11,096 nucleotides of DNA from assembly GCA_030690755.1 (NCBI GenBank), contig JAUYGA010000226.1, positions 1-11,096 of the forward strand. Reading direction: 5' to 3'. Under the pieces are notes generated by a model. It was not told where the DNA came from. It saw only the letters and a list, made by a program, of their open reading frames with translations, and did not search any database. This stretch comes from Nanobdellota archaeon (lineage in GTDB: Archaea > Nanobdellota > Nanobdellia > Woesearchaeales > JAUYGA01). Position 1 is the first letter of the stretch. Every line of letters starts with the position of its first letter. Below, piece by piece: positions 1 through 4,333 of this stretch. The position numbers and the translations under genes were made by a program.

Positions 1-8
1 ACGATAAA

Positions 9-16
9 TTTATAAT
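9..16 (+). promoter_or_regulatory. TATA box for the Lrp-type regulator
   Basis: TTTATAAT is centred about 28 bases before the ATG at 41, with purine-rich GATAAA just upstream as a possible BRE. That spacing puts the transcription start at or just before the start codon, so the mRNA is probably leaderless. No SD sequence is seen. Confidence 0.6.
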
Positions 17-40
17 CAATATTATCTTTTTTGGTATATT

Positions 41-1021
41 ATGAACGAATTAACACTGAAAGATAGAAAGATTCTATATGAACTAGACCTCAATTCCAGA
101 CAATCTGACAGCGAAATCGCCAAAAAAGTCGGATTAAGCAGGGAGGCTGTAAGATACAGAATAAACAAGCTTGTTGAAGAAGGATACATAAACTATTTTA
201 TGACTATCCTTAATTCAATGAAACTCGGATATGCCTGGTATAGAACCTTTTTTAAATTTCAGAACTTAACAATTGCAAAAGAAGAAGAAATAATCAACTG
301 GCTGAAAGAAAAAGCAAGCTGGATCACCAAAGTCGAAGGCATTTGGGATTTAAACACCGCAATATTCTGCAAAAGCGTTTATGAATACAGGGATCTAATC
401 AACCAATTCATATTGACTTATGGAGATTTCATCGAAAAATATGAGGTTGCGATTGTGACCAGAATGTGGCATTATCATCGAGATTATTTGCTGGGCAAAA
501 AGCAGAAAATTTCAAAATATGACTTGATGGGTTTTGATGAGAAGACAAATTATGACGCTGAAAAAATTGACATGATTGATTACAGAATACTCGCAGCTTT
601 ATTGAAAAATGCAAGGATGAAAACAATAGATATTGCGCGAAAAACAAAAACAACCGAGATTGTTGTCAGATATAGAATGAAAAAACTTATTGAAAAAGGA
701 ATCATTCTAGGATTCAGGCCTTTCCTCGACATAAACAGACTAGGATATATTTATTTTAAGGTCCATTTTTCTTTGCATAATTTAACTCATGAAAAGAAAA
801 AACAGATATTTTCATTCATTCATCAACATCCAAATAGTGTCCATACAACAGAATTAGTTGGCGGCGATGACTTAGAGACTGAATTTCAAGTAAAAAACAA
901 TGAGGAGCTTTATTCTGACATAAAAGAAATAAGGACTAAATTTGGAGAGATAATAAAAGATTATCACTTTATGCAATACACAAAAGAATATAAGTTTAGT
1001 TATCTCCCCGAAATATATTGA
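41..1021 (+). CDS. Tandem Lrp/AsnC-family transcriptional regulator (two HTH modules)
   Basis: A DNA-binding regulator built from two Lrp/AsnC-like modules in one 326-residue chain. The first winged HTH spans about residues 6-57 and has the recognition-helix pattern AVRYRINKLVEEGYI. A RAM-like effector/oligomerisation region follows at about 60-140. The second HTH spans about 176-228 with the matching pattern VVRYRMKKLIEKGII, and a second RAM-like region follows at about 235-318. Ordinary Lrp proteins are about 150 residues with one HTH, so this is a fused duplication that may form an intramolecular dimer. The start at 41 is supported by the TATA box at 9-16. The ligand and targets cannot be read from the sequence. 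The next gene is convergent, so this is a single-gene unit. Confidence 0.85.
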   Translation: MNELTLKDRKILYELDLNSRQSDSEIAKKVGLSREAVRYRINKLVEEGYINYFMTILNSMKLGYAWYRTFFKFQNLTIAKEEEIINWLKEKASWITKVEGIWDLNTAIFCKSVYEYRDLINQFILTYGDFIEKYEVAIVTRMWHYHRDYLLGKKQKISKYDLMGFDEKTNYDAEKIDMIDYRILAALLKNARMKTIDIARKTKTTEIVVRYRMKKLIEKGIILGFRPFLDINRLGYIYFKVHFSLHNLTHEKKKQIFSFIHQHPNSVHTTELVGGDDLETEFQVKNNEELYSDIKEIRTKFGEIIKDYHFMQYTKEYKFSYLPEIY

Positions 1022-1105
1022 CAAATCAAATGTTTCTATTCAACCCATCAGCAACATAATGCATAATCCATTCAACGCGCTTCTTCTAAAAACCAATCAT
1101 CAACA

Positions 1106-1111
1106 TTTTTT
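1106..1111 (+). terminator. Possible T-tract terminator after the Lrp-type gene
   Basis: A run of six T lies about 85 bases past the stop codon, followed by further T-rich sequence (GGTTTCATTTTAT). Archaeal RNA polymerase can terminate on T-runs without a hairpin. The signal is modest and rests on composition alone. Confidence 0.3.
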
Positions 1112-1125
1112 AGTCTTGGTTTCAT

Positions 1126-1157
1126 TTTATAACGTACGGTTCTTATTTATAACATAC
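1126..1157. repeat. Two direct repeats with 20-bp period (TTTATAAC-RTAC)
   Basis: TTTATAACGTAC (1126-1137) and TTTATAACATAC (1146-1157) differ at one base and are spaced exactly 20 bp, two helical turns. They lie in the convergent space between the Lrp-type gene and the YkgJ-type gene. On the minus strand each copy contains GTTATAAA, which resembles a TATA box pointing toward the 3' end of the Lrp-type gene. No gene lies at the right distance on either strand. Confidence 0.5.
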
Positions 1158-1189
1158 ATTATTTTATAGAAATACATAAAACTCTCGGT

Positions 1190-1615
1190 CTACATCAACT
1201 CATTTACATCTTTCTTCTTTTCAAAAACAGCTTTCAGGTCATACGCGAATTTCTCGCCAAGCTTTTCAAGCTTGCGCTGAATATTCTTATTTGCATAAAT
1301 GCGCTTACCCTTGCCATAACCAGGACATTCGTCATGAATCCTCAAATTTTCAAGTTCAAAAGCCTTCCTCGGCCTTGCGGTTCCTTTTTCATCAACAATT
1401 TTGCTCAAGTCAATAACAAAAGGATATAAACAGCATATAAAAGGCCTATCATTGTAATTAACACAGCGATTGTCATCATCCAAAAACTTGCAAACAGGCT
1501 GACCATCCTTTTCAACAGAAATAGACTTGTTTTTAGTCAGAATGATGCCTCTGCAACAATTGCCGCATAACTGGCACTCCCAGCATGTTTTCTTGTCAAT
1601 GATTTGTTCAGGCAT
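1190..1615 (-). CDS. YkgJ-family cysteine cluster protein
   Basis: A 141-residue protein of the YkgJ (CxxCxxCC) family, thought to bind zinc or an iron-sulfur cluster; its reaction is unknown. The visible pattern is C11, C14, C17, then C20-C21, followed by C42, C51, the motif RPFICCLYPF with C61-C62, and C97 in CPGYGKG. These match the family's cysteine framework and its RP-x2-C-x2-YP and CPG-x-G signatures, giving ten cysteines in total. The C-terminal 40 residues are lysine-rich and probably helical. The start is supported by a TATA box 26 bases upstream, implying a leaderless mRNA. The next gene upstream on this strand is a small membrane protein, but each appears to have its own promoter. 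Confidence 0.85.
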   Translation of the reverse strand: MPEQIIDKKTCWECQLCGNCCRGIILTKNKSISVEKDGQPVCKFLDDDNRCVNYNDRPFICCLYPFVIDLSKIVDEKGTARPRKAFELENLRIHDECPGYGKGKRIYANKNIQRKLEKLGEKFAYDLKAVFEKKKDVNELM

Positions 1616-1637
1616 GATGAAAAGGAATTAAGAAGAA

Positions 1638-1645
1638 TTTATAAA
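1638..1645 (-). promoter_or_regulatory. TATA box for the YkgJ-type gene
   Basis: TTTATAAA on the minus strand is centred 26-27 bases before the ATG at 1615, the ideal spacing for a leaderless archaeal transcript. There is no SD sequence between it and the start codon. Confidence 0.7.
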
Positions 1646-1661
1646 CTAATCTGAATTTAAA

Positions 1662-1693
1662 AATCATAGCTTTTGAGAATCATAACTTTTGAT
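1662..1693. repeat. Tandem 16-bp duplication at a gene 3' end
   Basis: AATCATAGCTTTTGAG (1662-1677) is followed immediately by AATCATAACTTTTGAT (1678-1693), with 14 of 16 bases the same. The right copy holds the last codons and the TGA stop of the small membrane-protein gene; the left copy lies just downstream. The pair sits upstream of the YkgJ-type TATA box, so it could be a slippage scar or a regulator-binding site. Confidence 0.6.
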
Positions 1694-2000
1694 AAACATA
1701 TTCCTTGAACTTCTTAAAGTCAGAACATAATGCATCCAATTTCTTATTTGCGTATTTTAGCTCGGTTTTCATTTTAGCAATATCGATGCAATTATTTATA
1801 GTAAACCCTAAAATAAAAAGCGTCAATGCTGCAATAATAGAAACAAAAGAGAGCAAAATCTGATTAGCAGATGGACTGTGGTTTGTTAGCTTCAATATTA
1901 ACCAATAGATAAGAACCAAAATCCCAAAGCATATTATTCCTGCCATGAAAAAATAAATAAAATACTTGCCCTGATTTGTGAGTTTTTGTTTATTATTCAT
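1680..2000 (-). CDS. Small two-helix membrane protein with C-terminal coiled coil
   Basis: A 106-residue protein of no recognised family. Two hydrophobic segments, at about residues 12-37 (FIYFFMAGIICFGILVLIYW) and 48-68 (ILLSFVSIIAALTLFILGF), should span the membrane as a hairpin. A charged helix follows from about 70 to 106, rich in K, E, L and A and likely a coiled coil on the same side as the N-terminus, which is cytoplasmic by the positive-inside rule. An in-frame ATG exists at 2030, but the start at 2000 is preferred because AGGTG lies 5 bases before it. The gene is AT-rich like its neighbours. The function is unknown; a membrane scaffold or signalling partner is possible but not shown. 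Confidence 0.6.
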   Translation of the reverse strand: MNNKQKLTNQGKYFIYFFMAGIICFGILVLIYWLILKLTNHSPSANQILLSFVSIIAALTLFILGFTINNCIDIAKMKTELKYANKKLDALCSDFKKFKEYVYQKL

Positions 2001-2005
2001 AATAA

Positions 2006-2010
2006 CACCT
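2006..2010 (-). promoter_or_regulatory. Ribosome binding site choosing the start at 2000
   Basis: On the minus strand AGGTG lies 5 bases before ATG at 2000 and matches part of the archaeal SD consensus GGAGGTGAT. It favours this start over the in-frame ATG ten codons upstream. Confidence 0.6.
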
Positions 2011-2164
2011 TGAAAACATATAAAATCCATAAAATCAGCAATACAAAAAATTCTGCCAAAATTACTTTTGCTATCATTATTGTATGCTTAGATTACAGGT
2101 CAATTTCATTTTTCATGATACATTATATGAATGAACTCCTTAATATGCTTTTCGCACAAAAATC

Positions 2165-2204
2165 CGGAAGAATCACGACGATAACGGAAGAATCACGGCG
2201 TTAT
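2165..2204. repeat. Tandem 20-bp direct repeat (CGGAAGAATCACG)
   Basis: CGGAAGAATCACGACGATAA (2165-2184) is followed immediately by CGGAAGAATCACGGCGTTAT (2185-2204), with 17 of 20 bases matching. It lies in the 243-base space between the small membrane protein and the gene at 2244-2777. The rest of that space shows no convincing gene. Confidence 0.6.
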
Positions 2205-2227
2205 TTAAAGAAATAAAATGTTGGGCC

Positions 2228-2256
2228 AATATTAAACTAGAAATTAATATTTTTTT
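2228..2256 (+). terminator. Hairpin with T-tract reading on the plus strand
   Basis: AATATTAA (2228-2235) and TTAATATT (2244-2251) form a perfect 8-bp AT-only inverted repeat with an 8-base loop, and T6 (2251-2256) follows on the plus strand. The right arm overlaps the stop codon of the minus-strand gene. The polarity would suit a plus-strand transcript, but no secure plus gene lies upstream. On the minus strand the same stem lacks a following T-run. Confidence 0.35.
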
Positions 2257-2777
2257 GCAGGCAATGTTTCCTCTGCCCAGGCAGTAAGGCTTTGATAATT
2301 GTCTACTTCTAATGATGTGTCAACATGACCCCCTACCTGAATGATTCCTTTTGCAGTATAAGAAATAGAAAAATGTCTAAATGCTACACTTCCCATATCA
2401 TCCGATGAAATCTTAAATTCCTTTCCTAAGTCAAGTTTAATTGATTTTTGCTGTACATCCAATTTTTCAGGTCTTGAAACAAACCCCATACCATTTCTGC
2501 AATAATCACGCATTGAACGATAATTCAAAAAATCTAAGAACTCTTCAGAACTGTTAAATTTGGTTTTGATCATAGGCAACCCTTCTCTAAATGCATTTTC
2601 AAACACAGGTATTTTATATTTAGTTACATCTTCAGAAAAAGTCACTCCTTCTAAAGAATATTTCAATCTCACCTTCTGATCTTTTCCTATCTGCTCTTTA
2701 TCAAATTTACTTGCAAAACTGAAACTAGCCCTTCCAGATGCAATACACACTCCATCCCCGACAAGATTTTCAATCAT
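2244..2777 (-). CDS. Hypothetical protein, 177 residues
   Basis: I do not recognise this protein. It has no signal peptide, membrane segment or repeated motif. Alternating hydrophobic and charged residues in the N-terminal half (RASFSFASKFD, VRLKYSLEGVTF) and in the C-terminal half (IKLDLGKEFKISS, HFSISYTAKGIIQVGG) suggest a mostly beta soluble protein, with one helical stretch near residues 78-95 (EEFLDFLNYRSMRDYC). The start at 2777 is well supported by a minus-strand TATA box centred 27-28 bases upstream, implying a leaderless mRNA. It is divergent from the RNase H-fold gene and looks like a single-gene unit. Codon use looks like that of its neighbours. A lineage-specific conserved protein is the most that can be said. 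Confidence 0.7.
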   Translation of the reverse strand: MIENLVGDGVCIASGRASFSFASKFDKEQIGKDQKVRLKYSLEGVTFSEDVTKYKIPVFENAFREGLPMIKTKFNSSEEFLDFLNYRSMRDYCRNGMGFVSRPEKLDVQQKSIKLDLGKEFKISSDDMGSVAFRHFSISYTAKGIIQVGGHVDTSLEVDNYQSLTAWAEETLPAKKY

Positions 2778-2800
2778 AAAAAAAGAATAATATCTACCGA

Positions 2801-2808
2801 TTTTTAAA
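2801..2808 (-). promoter_or_regulatory. TATA box for the 177-residue hypothetical gene
   Basis: TTTAAAAA on the minus strand is centred 27-28 bases before the ATG at 2777, consistent with a leaderless transcript. No SD sequence is present. Confidence 0.55.
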
Positions 2809-2903
2809 CATTATTGTTCCAAAGAATATACTATATAAAAATGATGAAATGCCTTATTCATGCAAACAACCACTCGCCTCACCCGCCAAACGCCTTGAGA
2901 AGG

Positions 2904-2911
2904 TATATAAA
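2904..2911 (+). promoter_or_regulatory. TATA box for the RNase H-fold gene
   Basis: TATATAAA is preceded by the purine-rich GAGAAGG, a possible BRE. A start about 26 bases downstream would leave a leader of about 20 bases before ATG at 2955. No SD sequence is evident in that leader. Confidence 0.5.
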
Positions 2912-2954
2912 CTGATTCTTCAGCTAATCATAAATTAACTCTAAAATAAATAAT

Positions 2955-3701
2955 ATGATACGAAAATCATTCATAATACTCGAAAGAGTTGGCCTGCAAA
3001 AGGAAAAAAGCATCTGGAAAGAGGCAGAATCATGGGACGACTTTCTTAAAAAAGGGAATATCAAAGGGATTTCCCGGATGAAAAAGGGTTTTTATGACCG
3101 GCAGCTGGAAAAAGCAAGCTTTGAACTTAGAAATGACAATGCAGAATACTTCAAAAATATCCTGCCAACAACAGAAACATGGCGGCTCTACAATCACTTC
3201 AAAAATGAAGCAGTTTATCTAGACATTGAAACTAATGACTTTTCATACCCTACAGTTGTCGGACTATATGACGGACAAAACATGAAAAGCTTTGTCAAAG
3301 GAATAAACCTTGACGCAAGAAAACTCAAAGAAGAGCTTTCCAAATACAAACTGATTTTGACATTTAATGGAGCAAGTTTTGATCTTCCTGTATTAAACAG
3401 ATATTATCCCGGATGCATACCAGAAATCCCTCATATTGATTTGAGACATGTATGCGCAAGAATAAACCTTAAAGGAGGCCTCAAAATGATAGAAACAGAA
3501 CTCGGAATAAGAAGACCTAAACACCTTCTCGGCATGGGCGGAGACCACGCAGTAGACTTATGGCGGGCGTGGCTGGCATCTGGTGATGATGAATACCTTG
3601 ACTTGCTGATACAATACAATGAACAAGATGTTCTTAATCTTGAACCGCTGGCAAATATCGCGACTCAGAGAATGGAAGAAACCATGTTGAGAGAAATCTA
3701 A
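2955..3701 (+). CDS. RNase H-fold DEDDy exonuclease-like protein (YprB type)
   Basis: A 248-residue protein with a 3'-5' exonuclease fold of the RNase_H_2/YprB type. The N-terminal 60 residues resemble the short leader typical of archaeal members (SFIILERVGLQKEKSIW, then SWDDFLKKG). The catalytic domain spans about 85-235. Motif I is YLDIET with D90 and E92, motif II is FNGASFDLP with N138 and D143, an extra D162 lies in HIDLRH, and motif III is YNEQD with Y221 and D225. This is a DEDDy arrangement, so metal-dependent nuclease activity is likely intact. There is no polymerase or helicase domain, so the substrate (DNA repair intermediate or RNA) is unknown. The last quarter (LHLLGMGG-like region, then DLWRAW) fits the family. 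Confidence 0.8.
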   Translation: MIRKSFIILERVGLQKEKSIWKEAESWDDFLKKGNIKGISRMKKGFYDRQLEKASFELRNDNAEYFKNILPTTETWRLYNHFKNEAVYLDIETNDFSYPTVVGLYDGQNMKSFVKGINLDARKLKEELSKYKLILTFNGASFDLPVLNRYYPGCIPEIPHIDLRHVCARINLKGGLKMIETELGIRRPKHLLGMGGDHAVDLWRAWLASGDDEYLDLLIQYNEQDVLNLEPLANIATQRMEETMLREI

Positions 3702-3718
3702 AAAGATTAAAAGAAAGA

Positions 3719-3754
3719 TTTATCTACTAAGTAAGATTAATCTTACTTGGTGAT
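3719..3754 (+). promoter_or_regulatory. Promoter, palindromic operator and SD of the toxin-antitoxin operon
   Basis: A TATA-like TTTATCTA (3719-3726) is followed by a perfect 20-bp palindrome at 3729-3748 with half-site AAGTAAGATT, then GGTGAT (3749-3754), a strong match to the archaeal SD, 5 bases before ATG at 3760. The palindrome fills the space between the TATA box and the expected transcription start. A dimeric AbrB-type antitoxin bound there would block initiation. Binding is inferred; the symmetry is seen directly. Confidence 0.7.
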
Positions 3755-3759
3755 TAATT

Positions 3760-4026
3760 ATGGATATTGCAATAACAAAAATGAGTTCAAAAGGACAAAT
3801 TGTCATCCCAGCAGAGATGAGAAAAGACATCAAGGAAGGGGAAAAATTGATTTTGATAAAGAGCAATGGCCGTTTCACAATGAAGAAAGCGACAGAAATG
3901 GATAAACAACTAGAAGAAGATATGGAATTTTCAAGAAGAACCGAAGAAGCCTGGAAGAGATATGACAAAGGAGAGTTCAAAAAAATGAGTTCTGATGACT
4001 TTTTGAAAGAATTAGAAAAATGGTAG
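3760..4026 (+). CDS. AbrB/MazE-family antitoxin
   Basis: An 88-residue antitoxin of a type II toxin-antitoxin pair. Residues 5-45 form an AbrB/MazE/SpoVT swapped-hairpin DNA-binding domain, seen in TKMSSKGQIVIPAEMRKD, GEKLILI and NGRFTMKKA. Residues 46-88 are charged and helical (KQLEEDMEFSRRTEEAWKR, then SSDDFLKELEKW) and should wrap the toxin to block its active site. The protein should also repress its own operon through the palindrome at 3729-3748. Its stop codon overlaps the toxin start by 7 bases, so translation is coupled. The start is set by GGTGAT 5 bases upstream. An AbrB-type antitoxin with a RelE/ParE-type toxin is a mixed pairing, since the textbook partner of RelE is RelB. Confidence 0.85.
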   Translation: MDIAITKMSSKGQIVIPAEMRKDIKEGEKLILIKSNGRFTMKKATEMDKQLEEDMEFSRRTEEAWKRYDKGEFKKMSSDDFLKELEKW

Positions 4027-4268
4027 ACATCGAATATGATGAATTCTTTAAAAAGAAGTTTGATAAAATAAAAGATGAACTGTTTAAACTTAAAGTTAAA
4101 AAACAGATTCGAAAAATAATAGAACTTCCTGAAACAGGCAAACCGATGAAGCATGACCGAAAAGGCACACGAGAAGTTTATATTCCGCCATTCAGACTTT
4201 CTTACGCTTATATAAAAGAAGATAATAAGATTATCTTTATGGAATTGTATCATAAAGATGAACAATAA
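4020..4268 (+). CDS. RelE/ParE-family toxin
   Basis: An 82-residue basic protein of the RelE/ParE superfamily, small like most members. The N-terminal helices (DEFFKKKFDKIKDELFKLKVKKQIRKI) are followed by the family's strand-rich core: KHDRKGTREVYI, PPFRLSYAYI and the C-terminal strand IIFMELYHKDEQ. The R-x-Y/F-R-x-x-Y pattern and a C-terminal H-K-D (usually H-R-x-x-Y) are typical. If RelE-like it cleaves mRNA in the ribosomal A site; if ParE-like it poisons gyrase. The basic residues K44, H45, R47 and R51 favour the RNase-like group, but this is not decisive. The start lies inside the antitoxin gene with no separate SD, so it relies on translational coupling. Confidence 0.8.
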   Translation: MVDIEYDEFFKKKFDKIKDELFKLKVKKQIRKIIELPETGKPMKHDRKGTREVYIPPFRLSYAYIKEDNKIIFMELYHKDEQ

Positions 4269-4304
4269 AAAAAGCGTTAGTTTCTGCGAAATTAATGAAA
4301 AGCA

Positions 4305-4312
4305 TTTTAAAG
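4305..4312 (+). promoter_or_regulatory. TATA box for the AsnB-Dph6 fusion gene
   Basis: TTTTAAAG, preceded by GAAAAGCA, is centred 25-26 bases before ATG at 4334. Leaderless spacing supports 4334 over an in-frame ATG at 4319, which would lie upstream of the expected transcription start. It also separates this gene from the toxin operon. Confidence 0.6.
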
Positions 4313-4333
4313 TGATATTTGAATTCTATATTC

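Noticed and set aside
2001..2030. Upstream ATG of the small membrane protein
   Set aside because: The AGGTG site lies just before the inner ATG at 2000, and the extra ten residues add nothing recognisable.
1986..2216. 76-codon plus-strand open frame in the gap before the 177-residue gene
   Set aside because: Its first part overlaps the start of the small membrane-protein gene on the other strand, and it has no TATA box or SD. Only the last 29-33 codons could be a real peptide, noted as a finding.
2840..2914. Short plus-strand frame of 24 codons before the RNase H-fold gene
   Set aside because: It runs through the TATA box of the next gene and has no promoter at a suitable distance.
4319..4333. 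Upstream ATG of the AsnB-Dph6 gene
   Set aside because: It would bury the catalytic cysteine at position 7; the Ntn glutaminase needs it at position 2 after Met removal, and the TATA spacing fits 4334.
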